A stretch of DNA of 64,000 nt from Glandiceps talaboti (GCF_964340395.1 NC_135565.1:12501742-12565741); one strand, 5' to 3'; counted from the first letter of the stretch, positions 1 through 15,277 are shown. The notes: generated by a model not told the origin, from the letters alone. Program-made: numbers and translations.

Positions 1-465
1 TAATTTCACAGAATACATGAAGGTAAGATATATATGGTTGGGTCCACCTTTGTAATATTGGATTGGTAAAAGATAACGATCTCTTCCCGAGTCTGTTCTG
101 GATACCTGTAGTTCTTCTTTTGTAATGTTTACTTTGATACCTTTGGTGTTTTCGTCTTTAATAAGCTTATTGCGCATGTTCACGTCATTTTCTCGTACTG
201 CAGTGGGTGATGTCTTTACTGTGTCAGGTCTGTATGCTTTCCACGCATGTCCTTCTTTTGTAGAATTTGCTTCGATACCTTTGGTGTTTTCGTCTTTAAT
301 ATTATGCATTTCCACGTCATCATCTTCTCGTACTGCAGTGGGTATTATCTTTGCAATACCAGATACATATATTTTTAGTTTACCACTCCGCAGTAGGTAA
401 ACCAATACATGTACCGCTAGACACGTAAGTATAGCGTAAATTGGAAATTTATATATTTTCTTCAT
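1..465 (-). CDS. Fucosyltransferase-like gene A, exon 1 (partial at left edge)
   Basis: This is the 5' part of a fifth member of the array; the reading frame is open from the ATG at 465 to the window edge. The product starts with a short cytoplasmic tail and a hydrophobic segment (about residues 8-25), as in a type II Golgi/ER membrane protein. A hydrophilic stem follows, then the start of the catalytic region, RYLLPIQYYKGGPNHIY, which is nearly identical to gene B. The stem holds two copies of one module: PTAVREDDDVEMHN...IKDENTKGIEANSTKE, then PTAVRENDVNMRN...IKDENTKGIKVNITKE. Gene B has a single version of this module, so the stem of A grew by internal duplication. The later exons lie outside the window, so intactness cannot be judged. 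The family assignment comes from paralogues B-E. Confidence 0.6.
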   Translation of the reverse strand, partial: MKKIYKFPIYAILTCLAVHVLVYLLRSGKLKIYVSGIAKIIPTAVREDDDVEMHNIKDENTKGIEANSTKEGHAWKAYRPDTVKTSPTAVRENDVNMRNKLIKDENTKGIKVNITKEELQVSRTDSGRDRYLLPIQYYKGGPNHIYLTFMYSVKL

Positions 466-855
466 GTCTTTCCATCAAAATGTCCAGGTTTTGTGAATAA
501 ATTGGAAATTACGACGTGTATCCGAAATAACTGCGCTATCACATATAACCCTTTCAGGCGTACAGAATACAAGTGAATTTACATAAATTACACATAAATC
601 AATATATATTCGTCTAGAGCTGCTAGACCATTTGTTATGTTACGCCACGTTGCGAAAACATTGATAGCTGTCTGACACGAAATGTTGATATATTGTAATC
701 TGGTGAGAAATTTGTATTAGATATAATTTACATACATACACAAATACATACATCCATACATCCATATATCCATACATGCATACATACATACATACATACA
801 TACATACATGCATACATACATGCATACATGCATACATGTACATGCATACATGCAT

Positions 856-905
<50 letters not shown>

Positions 906-1792
906 ACGTACGTACGTACGTACGTACATACATACATACATACATACATACATACATACACACATACATGGATACATACATACATCTACCCAGCGAAACC
1001 TCACCCACCCCACCCTCCACATCTCTTCAATTGCTCATAATTACCATATGCACGTACCATTCCAATATAGTGACGAAGCGGAAATGGGACAAACGATGTG
1101 ACACAGACGAAGAGAATTCTGGTATCCCGCCTCGAATTTCAATCTCTACTCTCTACCTACCCCCAAAAGTTAACAAAAAAGACGTACTATAGGAATTGCG
1201 TGACGTCATGTTTTATTTACACTTCAAAAATATTCTAATAGCATCAACATTTACAATAAACCCTTAGCCTTCCTGACAAACATGCTGTCAATATAATGTG
1301 ACAGTGGCTATAATCTCTACATCTCAGACTTCATCATCTCTGTTATTTCTCTAAACAGAGACACAAATGCATATATATAATTCTTATAAAAATGGTTACG
1401 ACAGCCAAATACTACCGTGTCTGTTCGACATTTTCAAAAGAGACTTCATCGTGTTTTTCCGTACAACCAAGCTCATAGTTTATTTTGCAAAGTACAGTCT
1501 TTTGGAACCCGTTGTAAATATTTTCTCTGGACTCTGAAATTTAGTCGAAACACCATTGAAGTTGTATTTGGTACGTAGAAAATGATACAATGGCATGGTT
1601 AATTTGGTGAGGGTATTGTTTTGAATGATGTCTCAGATATTGTGTTGGTTGTCTGAGAACACCAACTATTTCTGGTATTGTTATTGAAAGTGTTATGTCT
1701 GGTAACATAATTGATTGATTATCACTTTTCTAAAACACAACTTGTAGTCACGCAATACATATTTTGCTTGGTGCATCTCCGCCAGCAGTACA
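466..1792. other. Intergenic, 5' flank of gene A
   Basis: Apart from the compound microsatellite I see no coding potential here. It should contain the promoter and any 5' UTR of gene A, but I cannot point to a core element. Confidence 0.5.
739..973. repeat. Compound microsatellite (CATA)n-(CA)n-(GTAC)n-(CATA)n
   Basis: About 235 bp of simple repeat: CATA tetramers, a (CA)n core at about 860-902, GTAC tetramers at about 903-926, then CATA again. It lies just upstream of gene A. Long open frames on both strands here are by-products of a stop-free repeat. Confidence 0.9.
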
Positions 1793-2146
1793 ATGCCGGA
1801 AGCTCCGACTGTAAACGTTGAATTTACCAAGATTCTAAAAGATTTGAAGAATTCAGTCGACAGCCTGTATGACCTAAGTCGTAAGACACAAGACCGTCTG
1901 CAGTACCTTGAAGAGTCGGTGACTGAAATACGGCGTTCAGCCGAAGCTGCCTCTGCAGTAGACCGTGACGTTCGTTCAACAGTAGGTGGCCATATTGAAT
2001 ACGAACCGCCAGACCAGGCCAGTCGAAGGCATATTGAAGCCCAACAAAGTAACGCACCATTAGGTGCCCTCGGTCCTGTAGCTGCAACGACATACTCGTA
2101 TAATTTAGACTTATGTAATTACTACAGGCGTCCAGGCTCTCACTGA
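1793..2146 (+). CDS. Unrecognised 117-residue ORF, coiled-coil-like N-terminus
   Basis: This open frame predicts a 117-residue protein I do not recognise. Residues 8-60 are rich in charged and leucine/isoleucine positions (FTKILKDLKNSVDSLYDL, then RLQYLEESVTEIRRS), which suggests a coiled coil. The rest is polar and low in structure, rich in Gln, Pro and Ala. It lies on the plus strand, opposite to the fucosyltransferase-like genes, between genes A and B. Its amino-acid composition looks protein-like rather than repeat-driven. It could be a small gene, a first exon whose partners I cannot identify, or a remnant of a retroelement ORF1. No domain, neighbour or promoter settles this. Confidence 0.3.
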   Translation: MPEAPTVNVEFTKILKDLKNSVDSLYDLSRKTQDRLQYLEESVTEIRRSAEAASAVDRDVRSTVGGHIEYEPPDQASRRHIEAQQSNAPLGALGPVAATTYSYNLDLCNYYRRPGSH

Positions 2147-4236
2147 GCAGCGATTTCAATGGGGATGATGACGTTTCGTAGAATGTACTTTGGCATAAAA
2201 CTGTGACCTCGGTTGTATGTATGTATTGAACCCTTAGCATCATCTTTTCAACCATCTACACTTTCCACCAAAACATTTGTGATTGGAGTGAGGGGAATTC
2301 GGAACAGGAAGACGACAATGAAAAATGTATTAAAAACAAATTTTTCGATATTGCAAATTAGTAACTGCACTTCCTAGTAAGACTATAGTTACTAATACAG
2401 AAATCAAGTTATAGGCAAACTAAGATAGATATAAACTAAAAGTATTGATGATAATGTAAATATCGACTCTTTGTGGGTGGAAACATCTGTAACATGCGTG
2501 TCGTTTCAATGATAATAGCTATCACCGAAGATAAAGGGGAGTTGATAAGAATTTAGGATTTCAAGCCGGGCACGTTGAAAGCATCCTGTCCAGACTGTTT
2601 TTTTCTTTTGATTCACCATCAGGTCATCACTTCGAGTTCCTCAGATACTAATCGTGATGAACACTTCAGATTTTGATATTTAGATTCAATTAAGAATAAC
2701 TAATTAACAATCGTCAAACAGAACATTAGAAAATGCTAGTCCAGAACAATGACATATAGTGTGTTATTTATTACAAATGATAAGTCCTCAGCCCATCGCA
2801 CTTAACATTGTATACAGTAGAGAAGAAAGGGAACAAGGAAATGATTATCGTTCTACTAATAATTTACGGAAAAATAATTTAAAGGAAAAAGTAAGGCAGG
2901 GGAAAACATATACAGTACATCTGTGTTTGCTGGACAAATCTAGTATGAGTGTTGAAAGCTTTATGAACAAAAACTGATAATTTGTACTGAACTACTTCAT
3001 TCTTACATGCCAGTAAGGAAAACATTTTTCTTTCGTGTGGTGAACTCTAAATCTTTGAGGAATGAAATCTAGTCTATGGTCATTATAATTTATATAAAGG
3101 GCAAAACAATATAAAATGACACTCATCCTCAACAACTGTAAAACCTTGTCTTTTACAATATGGACACACTCTAAGTTCAACAGGAATATATGGACTACAA
3201 TGACGTCCCACTTCAATTGCTAAATTGTGACTAGAACATCTGGGCTTAGCAAGATCAAATTTAAATTTTATGATTTTAACACATTATCAGAACAATGACA
3301 TGATCCTATGTAATACTTATGGCGACATATGGATAATATTACTAAAGCGAGAAACTGAGATGGACTGCTGTATACTTGGCGTTGCTAAAATCAGTGTTGG
3401 GCATCACAATAAAAATAACATTATAACATGAGACATGTATTCCCACAATAGAGTGCATCTACATAGATTATATTAAGGGAGCCTTCAGTAATTACTATTA
3501 CATCAAATTAGCTATAGTTTGGAAATCACTAATTATCTGAAACTTCGATCATTTCAAGTGAAAACTATTTTTTCCTTCACTTTTCATGCAAGTAAGTAAG
3601 ACAGAGTACAACATAAATTACATGTGAAATTCTAAAATATATTTATTACCGTTTATTACCGTTTTCAACGGTAATTCCAGTGAAAGTGAAATATTCTACA
3701 CTATTTTCTGCTCGATGGACATTCTCATGAGACTAGATATTGAAGCCAGTGACTGGTTTCAGCATGTATGTGATACAGGTCAATCTTTGCATGGAAATCG
3801 CGTATATGGCTCATATGCACATTTTTTGCTTGTATGGCAATGTGCATTTTAAAACAATGAGCAATGTGCAGCTTGTCATCTGTCACATGACATATTCCCA
3901 AACAGCCAAGCTACACAAGATGTCATTAGGACTTGTTTGGAATGTGGAAAACATTAAATTGTAACTACATGCAGTTAACTAAAGATGAGCCTTAGTTTGA
4001 AGGGATGTGTGTTGTTTCTCTCAGAATTGTAGACTTTGTTTGAAATAGTGCAGAGTGCATTTTACAAGAATTTTATCTTCTCACTGTATGGTAACAAGTA
4101 CAATCCAGGTAGGTCATCAAATGAGTCATCGTAAAATGTGACCCTCCCCTTGGACAGGTTTCTAAAACATGCCCCTCCCCCCAATAACCCCGGCCCACCC
4201 CTCTCATTATTACTGAAGGCTCCCTAAGTTCTACAG
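2147..4236. other. Intergenic stretch, nothing recognised
   Basis: AT-rich sequence with only short open frames of no convincing composition. I see no RNA gene, exon pair or repeat array here. Confidence 0.5.
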
Positions 4237-7440
<3,204 letters not shown>

Positions 7441-7627
7441 GTCTTGTGCTCTCCCAAATCTAAAATTATAATATTACATCTATCAGAAATAGTGTTTTGT
7501 AAATTTTAATCTCGCCAGTAGTGTCAATACATTCGCATATAAATCGCTGTATATCGTTTACTATTTGTTTAGTGCACCATTTGTTGTTTAAAGCGATAGT
7601 GTGAAAGCATTGATAGCATTCTAATCA

Positions 7628-7865
7628 CGTATACCAAGAGTCGCAATAGTCTAGTGGTTAGCGTGGCCAGCTTGGAATCTCCATGCAGAGGTTCTGCCAC
7701 TGTCGTTTGTTTCTGAATGGCTATAAAGTCCGTGAAGATCTGAACCACGACTGAACCAACAAAGTTGTATAATTGAGAACCCGGTTGGATAGAGGTTGCA
7801 ATGTGAATGCTTTAATCTTGTGTGCTAATACAGCAGCCGCAATGAGTCGTATGCTCTCAAGAGAT
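7628..7865 (+). mobile_element. tRNA-derived SINE-like repeat (copy 1)
   Basis: The 5' end looks like a tRNA-type RNA polymerase III promoter: a box-A-like TAGTCTAGTGGTTAGCG, then a weak box-B-like AGGTTCTGCCAC about 45 bp on. The body and tail match the repeat at about 11058-11290 in the same orientation (CTTGGAATCT, then GAACCACGAC, then GTATGCTC). It lies between genes B and C. Call based on two in-window copies. Confidence 0.5.
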
Positions 7866-8261
7866 TTGAGAAAGTAAACAGTAAACTTTTGCCGCTATAT
7901 TTCCATGTCAGGGGTAACAATGGAACATATTGGTGGGGCTGGTTGTTATCTTAGTTTCATTTCTTTGTGTTTAGGGGGTCCAAAAAGTCCGAATGAATGC
8001 AATCATGCAAAACTCGGCCTCCTTAGAATAGATTTGTAAAAATGTGCAAATCTGGCTAAGAAGAGGCCTGCTGTCCACTGGGCGAGGTATTCTGGGAGGC
8101 AAACAAACTTAGGTGCTACACACGCTTTGAAACACAAGCTTTAGTCTTGTTCGGACACAGGTTAAAGGTGTTTGTGCTTGTAACTTGAATCATTCAGGAT
8201 ACATCGGTCATCCTCCCACCCCCGATGTGATAAATATGTGATGTGATCATGCCATGTCACT

Positions 8262-8596
8262 TCACGTCGAGTTTTGCTGTCGCGTCGTGTCATGTCATGC
8301 CATGTTTTGTTTTGTTTTGTTGTGCTGTGTAGTGTCGTGCCAAGTCATGTGGTGTAATGCCTTGTAAAGTCGTGTCTCGTCATTTCATTTCATGTCATGC
8401 CAAGTCATGGCATGTATGTCGTGTCGTGTCGTGTCGTGTCGTGTCATCTCACGTCACACTATATTGTGTCCTTTCATGTTATTTTATGTTATGTCATGTC
8501 ATGTCAAGTCGTGTTGTCATGTCACGTTATGTCATCTTAAGTCATGTGAAGTCGTGTCATGTCATGTCATGCCATGTCATGTTATGTCAAGTTTTG
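8262..8596. repeat. Degenerate TCATG/TCGTG pentamer tract (gene C 3' flank)
   Basis: A 5-bp unit of the form GTCAT/GTCGT is repeated with many single-base variants, giving stop-free frames with no gene-like composition. It lies just downstream of the gene C stop. A related tract at 22795-23052 holds the equivalent place downstream of gene E. Confidence 0.85.
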
Positions 8597-8813
8597 TGAT
8601 TTGATTTCTGTTTAGTTGTTCAGTTGTACGATATTCATTAAAACAATACACCATACAAATGATAAAGACCACGTGACTTTACTGAAACGATTAACCAATC
8701 AAATTACATTAAAATGAGCATGCTCATAAAATTGTCGAATCAAAATATATCAAGTGTGTTGATCATATATTTTCCTTAGTCTAAGACAGGTCTATAAGTT
8801 GATGTCAATGTCC

Positions 8814-9959
8814 CTATACGAAAACTTTCCAATGTGGTAACTGTTTAAAGGGAATATGCATTGGTTTTCCGACTTCTGGACGAAATCTCAAAACAAACGT
8901 TGACCAGTTCGAATCGGAGGTATGTATAAATAATTCGGATTCTGTAGATAAAAAAGAAGATAAATATCACTATGGCAACTGCAATTATTCCTTATTGATA
9001 TGTATTGATAGCGCATTTACTTGGAAAACTACATGGTTAGTATGGTTATTTCTTTAGCCACAACCAATTTCATCTACATGTAGTTACCCATACCATCCTT
9101 CATTCTCTTAAGACATTAAAGTGGCCACAGAAATGGCGATTTGTTATTTATTTTGGATTTTTAATTATTAAAAAAAATTTTTTTTTAACCTGGCTTCCTA
9201 CTTGAAAAGTGAAGGTCAAATAACATAAGCTTAGACCACGTCTTTGTTTGTAACTCAACAAAAAGCTAACAAATGTGTAAAAAAAAATGTTATTGTACGT
9301 ACAATAACAAGCATATTGCACATTTTATTAATCCTTTTGCAATTTAGTGAGTTACAAACAAAGACTTGGCATGCATTACTTCACATCGATTTTCCAAATT
9401 AAATACCAAATCCTCATCCATGTCGTCACTTTAATTCACCTTGTCTGTGATTGATTCATTCATATATCCCTTCATCACAATCCTAAAGCCATATATTCAA
9501 CTACAAATTGTCGGATTTCTCGATATCCATGCCTTCCATATCAAACTACCATTAAACACCAAATAAATAAATAAACAAATAAATAAATGATAAATAAAAT
9601 ATCTTGATATAAGATGCAAATACAAACAAATTTGTCAAATTGGAGATATGCTCTAATTGAGATTACATATTATATAAATGTATTTTTCTTACGTAAACAT
9701 ATTTCCTGTTCAAGCAGTGACATCATATATGGATCTTTGAAAACGTTGTTCATGTTTTCAGACAAGCCCCTTTCCATGACAGCTTTCTGGTCGATTACTA
9801 CTGGTATGTTTGCCTTCTGTAAAAGCACAGGGTATGCCTGTGTAGAAAGAACAAAGATGTTCAATTTGTGCTATTGCCATGCTTATTGTGAATCATCATC
9901 AATCATGTTGATAAACAAACAAACAAACAAACAAACAAACAAACAAACACAGACACATG

Positions 9960-10005
<46 letters not shown>

Positions 10006-13000
10006 GCACGTGATAGTTAAGCTTAAAACTATTTCAGAATCGCGATCGTGTGGGAGTTATAGCAATTTCTCTCAGATTCGAATTCTCTAATGGCTACTAG
10101 TGCCCCGTCAGTAATATCGATATTAGTTCATTGATGTATCTACCAAAAGTGACATTTTAAAGTAGGTTTATTCTTTGTTTTATGATTTGGATAACCTGTA
10201 TGACTCCTGCCTATTCAAAATTATCAGTGTATTTAGGGGCGAGATCAGTAGTTCAATCTAGGTTAAATAAACTAATTTCTTTTCCTTTTTTGGGCGGGGG
10301 GGGGGGCATTTTAGTTCTCGTCCAACAAAATTGATTATACTTTTAATGGACCTTTTGTATCCTTAAATACAAAAATATTACAAACATTTCTTTAAAAAAT
10401 GTCAGTTTCGCTGTAGTAAATGCATGACATTAAAATAAAGTAAGGTGTTAACAAAAAAAAACTATTTCTTACTCACAACATACTGGCTTTATATTCATAG
10501 CACTACATACTACTACACGTTGATTTTAAATTGATTATGCGGTTTTGAAGCAATTTTCAATTTTGGTCAATTTAGTTAGAAGGGGTGGGGAGGGTGGGGG
10601 TCTGAGGTCTGAGTTTAAAGAATGTATTTTTTATCCTACATTGAACTATTGACCTGCCCCTTATTGTTCGTAAATATGCTAAATTCATTCCAACTGGGAC
10701 CTGGTAGGAAAGGGGTTGCACTGTGAATGATTTAATTCAACTGTCTGAATTCACAAACATAGATTAATAGCTTACCTCTGAAAACCTCGGGTAAGCAACA
10801 TATACACAAGACAAGCTGAACTCTTTCATCAGTGCCAGGATATCAGGAATAGTATTTACTGCATTGTCATCATCACTGGCAAGCTGGACGATTGTTTCGT
10901 TAGATACCCTTGGATTTAATGCCCTGTAGAAGATTAAAAAACAAACATATAAACTTAAAATATCGAATGAATTACATACGAAATTTCTCAAAACAAAGTC
11001 AAACAATGTATGTTAATGACATCTAGTCCATATTGTATGATAATGCGAACGAATCGTCATGGACTCTAGGTTCACGATGAGCGAATGGTTATAGTGGCTG
11101 ACTTGGAATCTGCAGGTTGCAGGTTCGCTCCCTATCGCTGAAGTTTGTTTCAGTGTGCTTAAGTCCTTAGGCAGATTTGAACCACGACCACCGTGCCTCA
11201 GTTTACCCACCTGTATATTGGGTAGGTTGATTTGATTTAATTCTATGCGCTTGCTTATGACTGCAATGGATTGTATGCTCCTCAAGGAGTGCAGGAAGGG
11301 CCGTTGTAACTTAAATTGGTATTGTAAACAATACTGTTACATTGTTTGCAACCACGAATGATCATTTCATAGTTACCCTGACAATTATTGGTGTGTGATT
11401 TTTATTGGTAGCGCCAGATTAGGTATTACGATAACCACAGATAATCCCATAGTCGTTTGCGTCTGAGCATGCTCAGTCTGGATTGCAAGTTTCCTATTGG
11501 GAAAGCACTGTGTGTAAACCAACGTTATTAACATTACTATTCATTATCATACTACTGGAAATTTCTACCCACAGAATCATTCTAGCATGGACGAGATGTC
11601 AAAGGGGTTGACAATTGTCTGACTCTGCTGTGAGTAGACGTTTTCATTTATAAGAGTCTAGCTATGAACTGACTATCAAGATTATCTCCCAGCTACACGA
11701 AAATGTACCAGGTAATCGTAATGTATGATCCAAAATCAACGGATAAGGCAAAAATAAAAGAATTATGTGTTTTCGATAACATGGCCTTAGACAATAGGAT
11801 AGGTAGCTTGGGATTTGATTTGATTTGATTTTATCTTTACCTTTTTAATAACCCAAAAAAAACAAACGAAATGTCAGCCAGAATACTTTTTCTGTGATAC
11901 TTTGATGAAATATGTACATATGTCATTACGGAAAGATGACAGAAGTGCATGAAGGTCAAGAAGACAAAGAATTTCTTATCTTTTTGATCACGATGTAAAC
12001 AAGCTAAAGTATTGTGTTTTCAGTATGTGTATAATGTGTATGTTGTATCGTGATGTGTGTTGTGACCATGTTGTTGATGTAGCCGAATTTATGTCAACTT
12101 GGTTCTCAGACCTTGCAGTTTTATTGGTCTGATGTTGGTTTGATAGTGTGAGAAGGAAAAGACTTCTCGATACCCTCAAACCTAGTTTTAATTGCCCATC
12201 ACTTATAAAACAACATTAGTGATCACAGTCATATCTTAATGACGATGCAAATGGTTGTAACCAATAATTCTTATATATAGATATATAGTTATCAATGCCT
12301 TTATCTATAGCTACGCTTGCCAGCGCGGGCTCGAACCCAGGATTGAGTGTAAACGAGCTAGGTACTCGGTCAACGACAGTCACATCCAAATCAATCAATT
12401 GTGTTTGTAATCTTACGTTTCACCTGTCTTGTTCCTCCAGTGAATAGCAAGATAAGGTTTCTTGTCACATAGTAGTCTCATACTGATCTTTGCCGCTTCT
12501 TTGATTAATTCTGATCTTCGGAGGTGTGACATGATCTTCGACTTTATAGTGTCCTCATTGGGCATGCGTATACTCCGAAAACGTTCACTGTCATACAGTC
12601 CAAGACATTTCATTTGACTAATTGGTGCACCCAAACCATCACCATATACAATGGATGGTGTCGACTTTCTCACGAATTCAGGAAGCTGGATACCAAATAA
12701 TTGAAGGAACCCAACGCGATGTCGTTCATAACCCTCACTCGAAATTTCCTTGCCTATCGCCAAACTTGGGGCCATTAGAACAGCTTCAACGGTATTATTA
12801 CATTCAGCTTTAAATTCCTCCATAGTTGCGGTATCTACTACATTCTTTAGCAATGGAATATCAAATGTTGAGTTGCAGCTTCTCACTCCTAGAGAAGCAG
12901 TTGGAGAATTTTGACTTTTATGCAGTGGGAATGGTATCTCAACAATCGTTCTCTCCAGGTACATAGCCATTCTTAGACCGGTTATAAACCCATGATACAA

Positions 13001-13291
13001 ATAGTTCGGCCCACTCTTATAATACTGGATTGGTAAAAGATAGCGGTTATTCTTTTTCGAACCAATCCTTGATACCTGCGTTTGTTCTCTCCTAGGGCTT
13101 ATTGCGATATCTTTCATGTCGCCGTTTGTGATTGTTTCATCGTTGTTTCTTTCCTCCATCGTAACGGGTATTGTCACCTTCGATTTACTTGCTTCGTTTG
13201 TTTTCCATACATGTAGCTTACCATGCTCTATCATGTACAGTAATGTGTACCCTGCCAAAAACGCAATTATTGTGACGAATTTCTTTCTCAT
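8814..13291 (-). CDS. Fucosyltransferase-like gene C (4 exons)
   Basis: Exons: 12417-13291, 10776-10923, 9693-9837 and 8814-8941 (stop TAG). Splicing gives about 431 residues. I chose the start MRKKF at 13291 because D and E start there; an in-frame ATG farther upstream is not conserved. An anchor at residues 5-21 (FVTIIAFLAGYTLLYMI) precedes a variable stem. Next come YLLPIQYYKSGPNYLYH and YLERTIVEIPF, then PYLAIHWRNKTGE at the end of exon 1. Exon 2 encodes VSNETIVQLASDDDNAVNTI and a strand-like SLSCVYVAYPRF. Exon 3 gives DPYMMSLLEQEIC, and exon 4 SELFIHTSDSNWSTF and the end PHWKVFV. The motif order (LNRT-like, HxR-like, terminal S-x-F-x-like) fits the GT-B protein O-fucosyltransferase fold; the HxR site reads HWR. 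Substrate unknown. Introns 1 and 3 carry SINE and MITE copies. Confidence 0.7.
9118..9432. mobile_element. MITE in gene C intron 3
   Basis: About 315 bp with imperfect terminal inverted repeats. The left end is AAAGTGGCCAC...GATTTGTTATTTATTTTGG; the right end is CCAAATTAAATACCAAATCC...GTCACTTT. The whole body is an extended imperfect hairpin: CTTTGTTTGTAACTCA in the left arm pairs with GAGTTACAAACAAAG in the right arm. At its centre, 9288-9309, is a perfect 22-bp palindrome built on GTTATTGTACGTACAATAAC. Related copies sit in the same intron of D and E, so the insertion predates the gene duplications. Confidence 0.75.
9914..10002. repeat. (AAAC)n and (CA)n microsatellites, gene C intron 2
   Basis: An AAAC tetramer run at about 9914-9948 is followed by (CA)n at about 9961-10001. 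A similar AAAC run occurs at the equivalent site of gene D, at 16888-16932. Confidence 0.9.
11058..11290 (+). mobile_element. tRNA-derived SINE-like repeat (copy 2), gene C intron 1
   Basis: Related to the repeat at 7628-7865. It has a tRNA-like head (GAGCGAATGGTTATAGTGGC as the box-A region and GGTTCGCTCCC as a good box B). The unrelated body contains AGTCCTTAGGCAG and GAACCACGACC and ends in ATGCTCCTCAAGGAG. The sense strand is opposite to gene C. Confidence 0.55.
11298..11497. mobile_element. Short inverted-repeat element, related to 58896-59139
   Basis: The right end (CTGAGCATGCTCAGTCTGG, then ATTGCAAGTTTCC) is the reverse complement of the left end of the element at 58896. The interior AACCACAGATAATCCCATAG and the TTGTTTGCAACCACGAA region also match. 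It appears to be a diverged, slightly truncated copy in gene C intron 1. Confidence 0.55.
12290..12385 (-). other. tRNA-like segment in gene C intron 1
   Basis: On the minus strand TGACTGTCGTTGACCGAG is followed by TCCTGGGTTCGAGCCCGC, which holds a perfect box-B-type GGTTCGAGCC. The corresponding sequences just outside exon 1 of genes D and E lack this insert. The stems do not fold into a convincing full tRNA by eye, so a SINE head fragment is more likely than a functional tRNA. Confidence 0.3.
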
Positions 13292-14549
13292 GATTGCTGT
13301 CCGTCGAGAAAAAATTAGACAAATGCCTGTATCGAACATAACTGTGCAATCGCTTCTACTGTGATAAGCCAGTATCAACACCACTTAATTCACTAAAACC
13401 TAGTACATATCTTATTAAATAAACACGATTATTATTTGTTTAAAGCACATCTGTTACAGTTATGTATGGATGTGAAAATAGTGTAATATTATTGTTCATA
13501 TATGAATACTGTAAAATATTCCAACATGATTAGAAAGGTTAAATTATGTGCCTGTTCAAATTTGAGTTACATGGTAGTTTCGTAGACGTCGAAAATACAT
13601 ATTTTGACCAAAGAACGCAAAAAATAAACAAGATATAAAACGAATCAACCAGTACTTCCCTTTCTTTCGCAAAATTATCAAACAAACAATTACATAGGTA
13701 CCGTGCATAGTGGAGATGTAGAAGTAGTAAATTAAAACTCGCATTATTCATTATCAGAAAATAAACAATTGCAGCGATTAAAAATTATCGAGTCCATGTG
13801 TAATGTTTTCATTAGAAGTCTGTTTTTACTGCACTGTGAAAGAATAGCAATGCTATCAGTGTTCAATGTGATTGGGTAAAGGGCCCTGTTGTGTTTGTTG
13901 TGTCTGTTATTGTTAAGAGTTGAAATGTGTCTATCTACACTGCACTGTCAATAACTTGATGTCCAATGACTGAAACGCCAAGCCTACCGCATTCTATATG
14001 AAACAGACATCAATATTCAAAATGTTCATAAAAAGGAAAATGTAAGTATTGGGGAAGAGCATAAAGACACACTTTTACTACAGTATTATTCATTTGTTTA
14101 TTTAAAGGTACCCTGGTATAAACCTCATTAAAATTAAATAGTACCTGACCACAGGTGGCAGTATTCTACAAACTCTGAAAATACAGAAACCATGTAAAAC
14201 TATGATTTATACAATGTCTGCCATAAGTGAAGAAATCCTATGTTATGTTAACATTTTTATTAGTTGTATAAAAGTCCTGAACTTTTCAACAAAATGGTGC
14301 CAAAGGCACTGTAGTACAACTGATTTTAATGAAATTCAAAGGCCCGATGGTTATATGGTGAGCAGTTACATTGCAGTTGCTATGACCACGGACTCACTTT
14401 CAGCACAATTGTACTTTACTCAAAAATTAACCAATCAAATTACATTAAAACAAACATGCTCCTAATATTGTCCAATCAAAACATATCAAGTGTGTTGATC
14501 ATATATTTTCCTAAGTCTAAGACAGGGCTATAAGTTGATGTCAATGTCC

Positions 14550-14594
14550 CTATACGAAAACCTTCCAATGTGGTAACTGTTTAAAGGGAATATG
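14550..14594 (-). pseudogene. Truncated third copy of gene D exon 4
   Basis: The last 45 bp of exon 4 (…HWKVFV and stop TAG at 14550-14552) are present, then the sequence jumps into MITE-related DNA. There is no acceptor, so it cannot act as an exon. Confidence 0.7.
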
Positions 14595-14963
14595 GATTTT
14601 TAATTTATAAGACAATTTTAATTTGGCTTTCTACTTAACAATAACTGAATACATAGATGAGGATTTGGTATTTATTTTGGATTTTTAATTTATAAGACAA
14701 TTTTAATTTGGCTTTCTACTTAACAATAACTGAATACAGTGCAAAAAGCTAAAAAAAAGCGTTTAAAAAAGATATTGTTATTGTACGTACAATAACAAAC
14801 ATTTTACACATTTATTAATCTCTTGCCATGTATTGGGTTACAAACAAAGACTTGGCATGTGTTGCTTCACATCGATTTTCCAAATTAAATACCAAATCCT
14901 CAAGTGTGTTGATCATATATTTTCCTAAGTCTAAGACAGGGCTATAAGTTGATGTCAATGTCC

Positions 14964-15091
14964 CTATACGAAAACCTTCCAATGTGGTAACTGTTTAAAG
15001 GGAATATGCATTGGTTTTCCGACTTCTGGACGAAATTTCAAAACAAAGCCTGACCAGTTCGAATCGGAGGTATGTATAAATAATTCGGACT
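14964..15091 (-). CDS. Duplicate terminal exon of gene D
   Basis: A complete second copy of exon 4, with acceptor CTACAG at its 5' side and stop TAG at 14964-14966. By eye it is identical to the proximal copy at 15601-15728, so splicing to either exon would give the same C-terminus (SELFIHTSDSNWS…PHWKVFV). It lies downstream of the proximal copy and is probably used rarely, if at all. It may provide alternative 3' UTR sequence. Confidence 0.5.
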
Positions 15092-15277
15092 CTGTAGATA
15101 AAAAAGAAGATAAATATCACTATGGCAACTGCTTTTATCCCTTGTTGATATGTATTGATACCTGGAAAACCACACGATAAGTATGGTTATTTCTTTAGCC
15201 ACAATTAATTTCATCTACATGTATTTTACCCATACTATCCTTCATTCCTTTAACCATGGTGTATTCATTAATACATT

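Noticed and set aside
640-1192. Several overlapping ORFs of Tyr/Val/Cys/Met or His/Thr repeats
   Set aside because: They are translations of the CATA/CA microsatellite on both strands; there is no gene-like composition.
2759-3964. Small ORFs of about 72-74 codons
   Set aside because: No conserved motif, no splice partners and random-looking composition.
8357-8604. Cys/His/Val/Met-rich ORFs resembling a zinc-rich peptide
   Set aside because: They come from a degenerate pentamer repeat; the same happens at 22733-23231.
13292-13384. Upstream in-frame ATG for gene C
   Set aside because: The extension is not conserved in D or E, which both begin at the aligned MRKKF.
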